Assembly (NCBI GenBank): GCA_964036155.1
Contig: OZ038423.1
Location: forward strand, 24,133,249-24,197,248
DNA from: Diploscapter coronatus
Lineage: Eukaryota; Nematoda; Chromadorea; Rhabditida; Rhabditidae
Direction: 5' to 3'
DNA: 64,000 bases
Of this stretch, positions 10,438 through 22,069 are shown piece by piece; positions within the stretch are counted from its first letter, which is position 1, and the number at the start of each line of letters is the position of its first letter. The position numbers were made by a program, and so were the translations under genes. A model generated the notes under the pieces. The model searched no databases and was not told where the DNA came from. It saw only the letters and a list, made by a program, of their open reading frames with translations.

Positions 10438-10957
10438 AGTATAAAATACTGTAGTTTTAGAAAAACATTTTGAATATCATGACGTAACATTACACTATTT
10501 TGAATTTTGTTTGATTTGGGATCCATATCGAAAAGAGCTCAAAAATTATTTTGCTAGTCAAAATATAGGTATTTGTAGAAAAATGAAATACTAATTCAAG
10601 AAAAAGGTTCAAAAATGACGATGCCTGCTACAAAATAGCGAGATTTTCGAGGCTTTGCGATAAAAATGCTCAAATGCCAGTATTACTCTATGAGGTCGCA
10701 TAGAAGTATAAATGTTTCAATAAGCACCAAAACAGATAGTAAGAGCTGCAAAGAAAAGCACAGAAAAGCCGCTTTGATCGAATTCTTATCATCTCGATGC
10801 TTTAGGCCTATTTTAATATGTTAATGCCTGAATAAAACAAGCGATACTTCAGGGGAAGTAATAAGTGTCAAAAATGCCATGAAGCATGTAAAATTTAACG
10901 TGCTCCGTGATAACAGAATATCCAACTTTCAAGAAAATTCAGATTAAAGCACGAAAA

Positions 10958-11150
10958 CACAGAAAAGTTCCGCATTCCTCTCGCATTCGTCCCGCGTTCG
11001 CGTTCCTCCCGCATTCGTCTCGCATTTGTCTCGCATTATCTCTCACTCTTCCCGCATTCGTCTCGCGTTCGTCTCGCATTCCTCCCGACTCGGCTCCGCA
11101 GCGGAGCCGAGTCGGGAGGAATGCGAGAGGAATGCGGGAACTTTTCTGTG
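10958..11150. repeat. GC-rich nested palindrome with CGCATTC-type tandem units
   Basis: An inner perfect palindrome has 28-nt arms (11072-11099 and 11101-11128) around a single A at 11100. Outer arms (10958-10987 and 11120-11150) are also complementary with one indel and share CACAGAAAAGTTC at the tip. The left side is expanded by about eight TCTCGCATTC/CCCGCATTC-like decamers. It is strikingly GC-rich for this neighbourhood. It would form a long hairpin as single-stranded DNA or RNA. Confidence 0.85.
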
Positions 11151-12290
11151 AACTTGCAATTTTTGTGAATTTTCGAAAGCTGAGCTAATAAAGAGCGTCA
11201 GATACATAGGGAATTTTGATGCATGTTCAAAACCTCGAATGTTCATGTGATTTAGTTTTTATTGATCTACTTATTCTTCAAAGTTGAACATTGAACTTCG
11301 TCTTTGCTGTCGATGGTTATCATAATTTTGAAACCGACGTGAGATATCGGATTTGTCGTCGGAGTTTCAATATCGACTTCAATAAGGCTTTGTAATTTTT
11401 GGCTTGTTTCGCTGCGACTTTGGCATCGTAAATTCCAAACGTTTGTGATTGGCAAAATCGGCGATAAGAAGCAAAGAAATATCGTGTGAATTTGAGATGA
11501 AATGAAGAATTAAATTCGATTACGCCTTGGGTAGAGATGCAGAGAAATTGGAGAGAATAGGAAGAATTTGGAAGGAAACGAGCATCACTAATTTGATATT
11601 CGAGATGACGGATCAAATATTTAAAATTTTTAAGGGTCGAACATAAAAAATTGGTGAAGGTCATCATATACAGGCATTAATAAAGTAAAATTTCATATGA
11701 AGTAGCACCTTAAATATACTTGATTTTATAATGTTAATGATATTCTAATACGTGAATAATGGATTTCTAAATTTAGATAGAAGATCGTAAATTTGAGTAA
11801 TCGTTTACTTTACATTGCTTTACTTTGCATGATTAGTAATTTGCAAATATTGAATATTTCCCTTTTTTCTGAGCTGCTATAAAATCACTTTGCACTGTGC
11901 CATTGTGTTGTAGAGTTAATCATTTCAATTTCAGGGCGCCGAGTAAGCTTACATTCATTCTGGCTGTAGCGATAAAAATGATAAGGGCATCAGAAAAAGA
12001 ATTAAATATATAAAATACAGATCTTAACAATTATATTGATGTGTAAATATAATTATTGCTTATATATATGTATAAATATTTTATAAGTTCGGTAACTTAA
12101 CATCGATTAAAATTGCTAAATTGTAGAAGGAGTTGTAAATATGAAATTTTTGTTTCAAGGTGTCTCGCATAAGCTTGCACTCATTTTTCTGTAATGATAA
12201 AATGATAAACGCAGCACCACTAAACACCGCCTATTTAACGATTTTTTGCCCTTATTAATTATTAATAACCCCGACGATTTGGCATGTATT
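11151..12290. other. Intergenic, no gene recognised
   Basis: Two overlapping minus-strand open frames (11267-11455 and 11320-11667) occur but use different frames and match nothing I recognise. Composition is otherwise AT-rich non-coding. Confidence 0.45.
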
Positions 12291-12493
12291 AAAACAGAAT
12301 GGCAAGGAATTAAAATATCAATAAAATGTTAAACTCGGTTCAAGTTGTAATGAATATAGTCGAATATAGGTTTTTAGTTGAATATCTAGTCGGAATATTT
12401 GCATATCAATGAAAAGTGAAATATAAAAGCATATCTAGGATGACTGAAATATACGATTTATCCTAGACCGTATGATAAAACAGTTATTGAATT
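12291..12493. repeat. Copy B of the ~203-bp direct duplication
   Basis: Same-orientation partner of 138-343. Flanking sequence on both sides differs from copy A, so the shared block has sharp limits. No gene lies within it. Confidence 0.85.
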
Positions 12494-14692
12494 AAATATT
12501 TGAAACATGTTTGGATATAAAAATTAAATAAGTCCGAAAATTGAGCAATGATTTCTGGGGAGGTGTAAAATCAAGCGGTCCCAGAGAATAAAGACGCGCC
12601 GAAAAGCGTATAAAACCGTTCGAAGAAAGTATGCAAATACGCATGGAACGAATATACTATATGCGGAGAGTATTATATCGTAGACATAGAAAAGAATATG
12701 AAATTTAGAGATGCTATGGAATTAGGACTGCAAAATAAAATTTAAGAAAAAATCTACTTAGAGTCGATTTTTACGAAACATGTGAAAATGTAGAAGAATG
12801 AATATTTCGATGTTAATAGTTTAAATTTTTAAATAGTGTTTCCAATATCATGATTCATGAATATTTGAGTTATGAAAGTGCATTAGAATGATAGTAAGTA
12901 ATCATAATATGTGTACTCTGTATGAGATTTATATAAGGACCCCTCAAGACAAATTCATTCCGCAAATATGAGACCTAAGCTTGAGAGCTTGTGACGTGAA
13001 TCATACCCGTTTGCATAAGATCTGACCATATTGACCACAAATATTGGTGTTATCAGGTAATTTCGTGCATATAATAATTAACTGGTACAAAAAATTTAGG
13101 AAGAAAATATTGAATTAATGATCTTTCAAAAATAAATAAGCTTGACCTAAAATATCGTAAGACTGAAATGAAAATGTTGTGATGCTCATTTTATAGTCCT
13201 ATTATTATACGATTTGGTTGATACGAGTTATTTTTCTTAGACTATTCGCTTCGATGATTCATTGGTTTGTAGTTTTAAAACAAGCGGATTTTCGACTTTC
13301 GTTTATCTTTCAAAACTTGTCAGCAATTTTTAGCTTTAATTTCGGTCTGAATGTGTCATAAAACATGCTACGTAATGATTCTTATCGCGAAAAATACTCG
13401 AAATTTTGGTGCAATACAGTTTTTGTCGCTTGAAATTCATTGCGTCACAGTAAAATTCGAGAAGGCGATAACGATTTTCGGAGAGTACCAAACATGCCAT
13501 TGAAAGGTTTATGGGCCTTCGTCACGAGCTTCAAACTTGATGGATGCAAAATTTTGCAAGAAAATGAAGTATTGCAAGTTTAAAAGAATATAATGTAGAG
13601 GTTAATAATGGCGCAAATAATCTTATTATATCTCATTATACGAAATGGAATATTTTGAATGATGATTGCATTTTCAGAGAATAAACACGCGGTTCGAGAA
13701 TTGTTGTGAGAAAATATATCGAATAGTCAGTAACAGATGAAACCTATGGAATCATAGTAATGAAAGTTGAAAAAAATATATCAAAAATTAAATAAACACA
13801 TAACGTACTTTCAAATCAACATTTGAACTGTATACAAATGAATAATCAACTAGGAACGGAACAGTGCATTGCAGCTAAAATGTAATATCGATATCTGCTA
13901 TCATTCTGAAACTCTAAACACTTTGGCATTGACTAAAAGTATGCGCAATGCTTATCTTGGTCAGTTTCTCTTTTCCATCCAATTTCGAATTCTCTCAAAA
14001 AGTCGGCTTCTTTCCGCTCTCTTCTAGTTTATTATATCTTTTATTGTTCGCTTGGCTACTGATATCTGGCCAATTTTTGCCATTGTCTTGCATTCTGTCG
14101 CATTTATCGCCTTTGTCAAAATATTGATTTGAGAAATGACAAAGATTATCGTCGGATTAAGGGACAACAGATTCTGACATATGATAACTATGTCGACAAC
14201 AGCAAACTTAATATGTTTAGATTTAGTTGTTTATTTGTGGTCCCAGCTTCTACCTGAGCTTTCCACACAGTGACCAATGTGAGAACACTAGGTTCGCTAT
14301 TTTCGCCTCTCCTGCTTACTCGTGCCTGTCCATGCTAGCAACAATTTAAAATTAGAAAAGAACTCTGACATTCGATAACAAAAGACACCATTAAGAACGC
14401 GACAATTTATTTACAAACAAATTCTATCCATTTATTAACAAAGTCTAGATGATTCAGTGCAGTTTTGGATTTCGGCGTGATACATTATCAAAATGCTAAA
14501 CACCAACTTGATCTTATAATTCGAATAATTTGTGGATTATGTCGATATACAAGCGAGTGACATTACGTCGATACGGATGCCGTTTTGTTCGAACTAAAAT
14601 TGGAATATTGGACATTTTAGTAATTGCCTCCCATGTGGGAAGTGCACAGATCGGAAATCCATAGATCCCGACGAAACTTTCCAACTAGGGGG
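12494..14692. other. Long AT-rich intergenic stretch
   Basis: No open frame with coding character, no RNA gene and no clear repeat structure was seen on either strand. Confidence 0.55.
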
Positions 14693-14941
14693 TTTTCGAT
14701 GACGGGAATGACGATGGCGAAGTCAAAAAGTGCTAAATGGGGAACCTGGAAACTGGAAATCGGTGAAAATCGTCAATTCTTCATTTGTACTCACAAATTT
14801 ACAAAATTAGCTTACATTTTTGAAAGCGATTTTGCCCACCTCTCACACAAAATACGAGTGAAAAACGGCTCAAAGTTCTCGAATTTCAGATTCCTAATCA
14901 GCACTTTTTGACCTCGCCATCGCCATCCCCGTCATCGAAAA
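14693..14941. mobile_element. MITE-like element with 42-bp terminal inverted repeats
   Basis: 14693-14734 and 14900-14941 are inverted copies, matching at 39 of 42 positions; all three differences are A/G transitions. Weaker complementarity continues outward for ~25 nt on each side (for example GACGAAACTTTCCAA against GACGACATTTTCCAA). The interior carries no transposase. It sits just downstream of the C6-like gene and overlaps a spurious 95-codon open frame. Confidence 0.65.
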
Positions 14942-14981
14942 TGCTCATTTGGAAAATGTCGTCAAGATTTGGGTTTCCTAT

Positions 14982-15541
14982 TTATCTGTGCACTTCTTTT
15001 GTCAGAAATGTGTACTTTTCTCCCAAATAAATACAACTTTGGAACATTCTGAGAGCCAATTACTCCTAATCAGGAGCTTTAAAATTTACCTCCCATTGCG
15101 CAGAATCATTGCATTTGATCACTACACTTTGTTCGTTATCGTTTTCGAATAATCCAGTCTTTCCCTTATTAAACTAAAATTGGCAAACTTTGAAAATCTC
15201 AAAATTAGCATAAATTACCTGAAGATAAGTCCTCGACTCAGCCGAGTTGCCTTTACATGTTACTTTTTGCTCCTGAATTTGGAAAGTCGAGTTTGTCAAA
15301 ATTGTGGCATTTACAAAGCATCCGCTCCAATTAACGCTCTTTTGAACGGTGGTAATCCCGCTAAATCGAGCTTCCTTATCGATAGGAGCTAATAAGCATG
15401 AGGCACAAGCTAAAATTTTTAAATTTAGTTTTTTTTTCTTTCTCAAAATATCTAACCTTTAGCTCGTATAGACTCTATGGGAACTATCATGATCATCAAG
15501 ATCGATACTGTTGTGACCGGAATAAGACCAAGGTACTGCAT
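14982..15541 (-). CDS. Small secreted protein, nematode C6/DUF281-like module
   Basis: Exon 1 (15541-15457) encodes a clear signal peptide: MQYLGLIPVTTVS, a hydrophobic run, then IESIRA. Exon 2 (15409-15219) gives ACASCLLAPIDK, NWSGCFVNATILT and KVTCKGNS. Exon 3 (15173-15090) ends VVIKCNDSAQWE. The order Cys-x-x-Cys, a middle Cys, VTC and a final C-N-x-x-x-x-W resembles the nematode-restricted C6 (DUF281) extracellular module; that assignment is by pattern, not search. Exons 1-3 keep frame with GTTAGA, GTAATT and GTAAAT donors. A last exon 15014-14982 (WE|YTFLTKEVHR then stop) is possible but its acceptor is weak. Predicted length is about 130 aa. Function is unknown. Confidence 0.7.
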
Positions 15542-16380
15542 TGTCATCTAAAGCATAATGGAATTTTAGTCTCAGGTCAAAGTAGCTATCGAAATGTAGC
15601 ATTTTCAAGCATCATTATGCCTAAATTGTAGCAACTATCGTTTATATAGCTCACAAAGTGCTCAAATAATTTAACATGTTTGTAAAGATAGGCTTAAAAA
15701 TTTTCTTAATCTAAGATTGAAAGTTTATGCATCAAAAGTGACGTACCAGACTAGGGGGCGACACGAAGGGTCGGTGAAAATGAGGCCCGAAAGTTGAAAC
15801 GTCGCAAATTTTAAGCCGATCCGATAGGAATTCAACTCGGCCAGATGAACAAATAAATAAACGATGCATGGATAAAGTTCCCTAATTCATTTTTCAACGA
15901 ATTAATTGTTTATGACACGTTGATAGGGTACGAATGAGAGCCGACTGACCTTAAAATCGATGTAGAAATAAGATAATCATGCATATTTTCGGATTATTAG
16001 TGACTATCACATGATAAATTATGAAATTCAGCATCGTTCTATCAAACATTGCTTAATTTTATGAGGACATTACATCTTCAGCTGCCAGGTCATCAAGTAA
16101 AAGAACTGACACGAATTTTCATGCTGAGATCGAATTTTAACCAAATCTTATAAAATCATAACTATATTTGCTCCATGTGCCAGCCTACAATGGTGTTCGT
16201 AGGCATAAATTATCATAGATTCAATTCAGCCCAGGTCATAAGGGTTTTGGCATGCTGAATATAAAAGTAGCGTTCTTTCCTTCATTTTTACTTCATCGTC
16301 TGAATTTTGGCCCAACTTATTACGATTCGAATATTTCTAATTTTAATATTCATCTATCACTGCTCTGCTTTAATTTGTAG
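15542..16380. other. Intergenic between divergent C6-like and Ly6-like genes
   Basis: The two flanking genes point away from each other, so this stretch probably holds both promoters and perhaps the missing signal-peptide exon of the plus-strand gene. I could not place that exon; ATG 16252 (MLNIKVAFFPSFLLH) is a candidate but does not splice in frame. Confidence 0.4.
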
Positions 16381-16870
16381 TGGTGGTGATAAACTAGTTA
16401 TGAATGGAAACGTTGTCTTTGAACCTAATAACGCTGTTTCTTGCGATGGATATTGTATTAGGTAGATTAATAAGTCATTCTAACTCTAAAAATGATCATT
16501 TTAGCGTTTTCCTCGGCGAAATTCCAGGCTTACTTGGTGAATATTCGATATATAATTGTGATAATCTAGGAAAGCTTTGCAAGGTGCTTAAATAACCCTA
16601 AAAATTAAAATATTGAAGGATTCAGGCTAACACCTGCTATGACGATATATCGCCATTAACTGATGCGGTATGAAAAATATACGAATGTAACAAAAAAAAT
16701 TTTAGACTCCTCTACTGCCAACCGACTATACCACACAAATGCCAATAAACATCACAGGAAAGGCATGTTGTTGCAATGATAAAGATCGCTGCAACAACGG
16801 TGCAGGAAATATTATGATCATTTCCAGCTTCTTCGCAACATTTCTTCCAATATTTGTGATCCGAACATGA
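16381..16870 (+). CDS. Ly6/uPAR-like (LU or ET-module) small GPI-type protein, 5' end unresolved
   Basis: Exons 16381-16461, 16505-16583, 16626-16667 and 16706-16870 join in frame. The reading has the Cys pattern SCDGYC, YNCDNLGKLCK, NTCYDD and ACCCNDKDRCNNG, the last being the CC-x(n)-D-x-CN box of three-finger Ly6/LU or nematode ET proteins. It ends in a hydrophobic segment (IMIISSFFATFLPIFVI) followed by Arg-Thr and stop, as in GPI-anchored members. The first ATG (16400) lacks a signal peptide and the frame is open back to an acceptor at 16380, so an upstream exon with the signal peptide is expected. An unspliced alternative start at 16404 would give METLSLNLIT, signal-peptide-like, but loses the first Cys pair. 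Confidence 0.65.
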
Positions 16871-17665
16871 AATTACCTTTGAAATTGTTGTTTTTCATTC
16901 AATATTAAAATAAATTGCTTAAATAAAGTAAAAACTCGGATAATTCAGGAAAATATAATTTGCATTGGTGATTTTAACAAATTGTGAACCTGATATGAGT
17001 AAAATGAATTTCGGAGAAAACTTTTAATATTAAAGATATTTCACAACGACTCAGATTCTGTAACGAAAACTCAAAATGTCGCTTCTAAAGAGAAATTATA
17101 TTGTTGTTTTGATTATGATAACCGTATTATTAGTCAAGGACATATTTTATCATTTCAAAATATAGTCTCTACTATAGTTGGAATATTTTTCATAATAACA
17201 ATATAAAATTGCTTTATTTTTCATTCATATTCAATAGTCAAATAAATCTTCAGAGATAGTCAGCCTCCCTGATGACAATGCATGATTATAAGAGTTAAGT
17301 CAAAACCCTTAAAACTAGTCTAGAATTATTATGAACATTCAAAATTTCAGTATCGAATTGCTGAAGTGAAGTGAAATTATCTCAACTTTAGGCGATATGA
17401 TTCAGAATTTGTGGTCGTAATATTCAGATAAGACCAATATAGCCAATCAGTATAAAGTCAAATTAGAAAAAATAATACCGTAAAAATATGCACAATAATT
17501 TGAGTCCATTTAGTAGCTATACAGAAGAAGTTATGAATTACCAAATGAGGAGATGATTCAAAATAAAATTGATGACTATACAGCAGTAGTTTTCTTGGGG
17601 ATTCCAAATCGTATAGTATAATTATCAGAATGATAAATGGTATCCTCATACCAAAAAATATAGGA
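16871..17665. other. Intergenic between convergent genes
   Basis: Apart from the AATAAA at 16909 nothing recognisable is present. The Ly6-like and CYSTM genes converge here. Confidence 0.5.
16909..16914 (+). terminator. Candidate polyadenylation signal
   Basis: AATAAA about 40 nt downstream of the Ly6-like stop codon on the same strand. Confidence 0.5.
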
Positions 17666-19083
17666 CTAGCAATCACAGCAGCAACAGCATGGGAAGCAGC
17701 ATCCATCGCCGTCACAGCACATATCCTCGAGGCAGCACCCACAGCACAAACCTGCCAGAAGGGCGGGAATCCATCCAGAAGAACCACCGCCGCCTCGGCG
17801 CTGCTCGGTCACGCTGAAAGTTCGAAATCATAAGATCGGATTAATTTTACTTCAGATCATTCTGCAGTTGTAATGGAAACGAGTTTTTTGCCATAGAATA
17901 GGCTAATTTTTTTTTCTATATTTCGATGAATTTTTAATGAAAGGTTTGGAATATGCGCTTAGGTATTATTATAATTTTAAAAACTCATTGGATCCGACAG
18001 ACGAAAGAAAAACCTCCTAAGTTTTTAAATGTTTTAAACAAATATCGATCAATTTTGAGAAAACCGTTAATCGAATCACTCTGAAATTTTGGTCGAGTCA
18101 ACACTGATTATCAATGAATTAAAACATGATTTCCTGTTAAAAATTCATAAATTCCGGCCATTTTTACATAATCTGTTTACTTGTTCTTTTTGATAGGAAA
18201 ATCGATAGAGAATCATCGTTCTATTGAATTTTTTCCTCAGCGATTGAAAATAATCCTCTTCGTTTTTATTCCCGTTCAAAAGAGTTTCGGATTTGTATTT
18301 ACCTAGTCGAGATGTCTGGGCTTCTCTCAATTTTCCATACTATTTCGCTTAAAAGTAAGTTCGCGTAAGATGGAGAAATATAATGGGTAGAGAAATCAAA
18401 AGAGTCGAAACTTTCTCTGCATAAAACTTGAGGTAAGGTATGATTCACCAAATCAATTTGAAAGTAACCACCCTTGGGAAAAAAAAACCAAGTTTGTTTT
18501 GGATAACTCATTTTTGGCTACCCCGAATCACCCCATTTCTCGTATTTTTTCTTGCAGAAAAAATGACTAACCAAGAATTTCGCAATGATCAGTAATTGCT
18601 CCAAGAAAGGCGAAAAGAATAAAATGCGCATGAAGAAATTTGAGAAGACGAGGAATTATGATACTTGGATTATTTGTTTTCTGGGTCAATATCAGACAAT
18701 CTATTTTTCTAGAGAAAGAAGCCTCGTGAAATTTAAAAAGAAAGCATGAAAAATGACTTACTAAACGGTTTGAGGAGGCGGGGGTCCATAATAGCCCTGT
18801 TGAGGGTAGCCTGGTTGCTGGTTATAGTAGGGCTGTTGAGGGTAGCCTTGATTCTGAAATCAACGCTTCATCATTTTCGGTATCATCCGACTAAGATACA
18901 GTTTCTTGATTGAAACTCTCTGTTCAAAAATGATAGAGTTCGCGTTATTACCTTGCAATAGTCCATGATCAATTATTTAAATAGGGTAGGAGGACACGAA
19001 ACCCGGGAAAATAAGATATATTGCTAACTCACTGGATAGGGCTGGCCGTAGTGATGGTGATGATGCTGCTGTGAGTAACTCAT
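17666..19083 (-). CDS. CYSTM-family Cys-rich membrane protein with His/Pro/Gln/Tyr-rich N-terminus
   Basis: Three exons (19083-19033, 18853-18762, 17813-17666) encode 96 aa. The N-terminus is MSYSQQHHHHHYGQPYP followed by NQGYPQQ/PGYPQQ repeats and PPPPQTVYVTEQRR, then GWIPALLAGLCCGCCLEDM. The TVYV-x-E-Q-RR box followed by a hydrophobic Cys-clustered segment is the CYSTM signature (as in human CYSTM1). CYSTM proteins are small tail-anchored, probably palmitoylated membrane proteins linked to stress and metal tolerance. Here the tail continues past the usual end with 14 Cys in the last 27 residues. An acceptor 34 nt upstream of the ATG (19118-19120) marks a 5' UTR intron or spliced-leader site. 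Intron 2 is unusually long (948 nt). Confidence 0.85.
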
Positions 19084-19117
19084 GCCTTTGTATATACCTC
19101 AAAAGGTGGGGCGTGGC

Positions 19118-22069
19118 CTGAAAATAACACAACGTTAGATGCAGGATTTCAAAATAGACGGACACTAGGGAAAATAAAAGGTGGACGACGGAAGGGGGAA
19201 CTGATGTATGATTGGAATTGATGAAATTCGATGCAGTTTGGGGAGAGTGAAAAGAAAAAGGAAAAAATCGAGAATAATAGAGAAAAATATGTTAAAAGCG
19301 AGAATATAACGAAGTTTAGAGAAAACGTGCAAAGATGGGGAATAATAGTATGAAAAACGCATCAGAAATGACAAAGAATAGAGAAAAATACAGATTTCGA
19401 AGAAATATCGCATGGAAATGAGAGAAAATAGGTAACAAAAAAAGAAAGTAAGTGAAATTTTGTGAAGGTAGTGCAGAGAAAACTCCCTTCTCCATCACTA
19501 ACTGGTCTTGAATTTTGCCGACCCTTTTCTATTTTCTGCGTCTTTTCCGCTCTCTCAAAATCGCAATCTATTTCAGATATGTTTACCCGACGCGCGTTTT
19601 GACGGAATCATGACTCATTCTGGCGGTGCCAAAACCCAGGATTTCTCAGATTTTGGAAAAGAAAGGACTTTCTTTACAAGAAAGGATATGATTTTTCATT
19701 CTCTACGAAGAGAAATTTCGATTTTTATGAAAGTTTTAAGGAGTTTTATAAAATAAAAATCGAAACATAAAGCTTTGTTGACCATGTTTTAAAGATTAAA
19801 ATGAGTCAGAATCGGCGGATTTTCGCAAGAGTATTTTTGAGTAAACGTGACACTACTAACCCAGTTTAACAAGTCGAAAAAACTCGAAAGTACCCATTTC
19901 AAGTGGCATGAGTATGAACATTATACTTTACAACAAACCTTCTATATTCGGCATTAAAATTTAGGTATATGTTGAAAGATACAAGAGAAAACCGTCCGAA
20001 ATATCGAACATTCGTTGAGCCACTTGACTATCGAATTGCTCATTTCGCGCACGATGTTTGACGCAATTTTGCGAGTTTTTGAAATCGGCTAAAAATAACG
20101 TTTTTCGTGAATCAATTATTCATCCAGGTATTACATAAAATGGAACGAAGTAGAACATTGCGAAATTTATGCAACAAAGAATATTTTTTATTGAAGACTT
20201 GTAGACATCGTAAAAATATGACGAAAGAAGAAGATTTACATATTCAGTTTGATCGTTGAAATTTTTTACAAACTTAAAAGAAATCATATTATTTAGAACT
20301 AAACTGATGTAAAACTAAAATTTAATCTGAATTTTAGTAATTTTGCGACAAATAATAAAAGCTAGAGTATCATCGATTATGAAATAGACAGCAATTCTAA
20401 TGATAGTCCAAAATAGGGATAGTCGTTGCCAAGGTTTTCAGGCTTAAACATCGCATAAAGAAAATAAAGACTGATTGCAATTTTCATTTTTCTCTGCTCA
20501 AGCTATGTCGCATGTTTACTCTCGCTTTTCCGAGCAGATCTTTTTCTTTAAACCCTCTCGATTTTTCTGATCTTTTATTAAAAGAATTGAGGTGCTTTGA
20601 CGAATTTTTATCGATCGATTTCCGGAAGGAAAAACGTTAAAATGATTCAAATGAATGTGATAATAATAAATATTGAGGTTTAATGAATGACATAAAAATG
20701 ATAGCAAATTAATTGAATTATGTAAATGAAAATGTGTGTTTAAAAAATTTAATGGATTAAGTAATGTCCAATGTGAATGATTTAACGGTATACCCTGTAC
20801 CCTGTAGTTAATATCGATTATGTTCATGTTAAGTTTATAAATACAATAAAATATTCAAACTATTTAAACGTGTCTATCAGATATGTTTTAGAAAAAAAAT
20901 ATTAGGGGATAATGATAATAAAATAATGCAATTGAATGATAAAATTCTTTTCTAAATTTAAGCGAAAGATAGTATTATTCAAGATATCATTAAAACAATG
21001 TACTTATTATTATTTACACGGTCCGCCGAATTACGCATCAATCAATACGTCCTCATTTATCAGTTCCAATTTTTGTTTTTCCTTAATGATTGTGCAAACA
21101 TACGGCATGCGCTATTTGAACCTAATCATTTACTTTTTAACGGAATTAAGCAATCTTCCAACTTTCACGTTTTCATAGGTTTAAATCGAACCTTCACTAT
21201 TGATTTTGAAATTTGTACAGTCGTCGCATATTTTACGCCTTATAAATGATTAACAATGTCTTTACAAATTCTTTATGATGAAGCGTCGCAGATTATGTCA
21301 GATTTTAATTTGGTATGTTTAGAAAAACGCGCTTTCATGAGAAGTTTGATTTATGAAGAGCTTATTTTTCTATTGGCCTTAATAAAAAATAGTCATCTCG
21401 TATTTTATCATTCTTCCTGGCTATTTTCCATGGGAATATCATATTATTTTTTCTTCCAAACTCATATTGAATCAAATCAATCACTTTTCAAATTTACGTT
21501 TATCTTAATTGTTATTTAACGCATTGTTGGTAGCGAATTTATAGCCCTAAATAGTAGATTTTAATTTCAATTTGCAATTTTAAGGGTACAAAGCCTATTT
21601 TGCAACCAATTTGACCGACTCTATGCTTAATATCACAGTTCAGAACCCGAATTAATCCCCTTTCACGATTTTGACATGCCATTGGCCCTAATATAAGCAG
21701 CTTTTATGCTTATCAAACTGTCTATTATTTATCAATTTCTCCCGCTTTCGTTTTCGAATGCACGGACCGAAACGTGGTAGTCCCGTGGCTATCATTTTGG
21801 ACATCGAATTGTAAAAGAGCGAATTTTTGAGTAGCTTAATCTGTAGTGTTCATTTTCTCTAGTCTTAAAATAGTCATTCTTCTGTTTCGGAAATTTCCTT
21901 GATGCTTTGATAATGTTTTCATAGTAGTTTTGATAGTGGAAATAGATCTAGCTGCTCTTCAAAATGTGTTAAAGTGTATTTCGAATATTGTTTGATATTT
22001 TTGGCGATTTATTCATAATGTTTTCGTGTTTAGAAGGAACAGAATATCGATCTCAAACTTGACTAGATA
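19118..22069. other. Intergenic, AT-rich with purine tracts
   Basis: 19190-19470 is a purine-rich tract of the type seen repeatedly in this window (GAGAAAATAG-like units). Short frames at 20998-21249 and 21256-21519 lack coding composition. Nothing else is recognisable. Confidence 0.5.

Noticed and set aside
14624..14911. 95-codon plus-strand frame
   Set aside because: Overlaps the inverted-repeat element and has no recognisable product.
17458..17787. 109-codon minus-strand frame over the CYSTM exon
   Set aside because: Different frame from the CYSTM exon 3, which splices in phase to exons 1-2 and gives a known family signature.
20998..21519. Two ~85-codon plus-strand frames
   Set aside because: AT-rich hydrophobic readings with no splice context, codon character or family resemblance.
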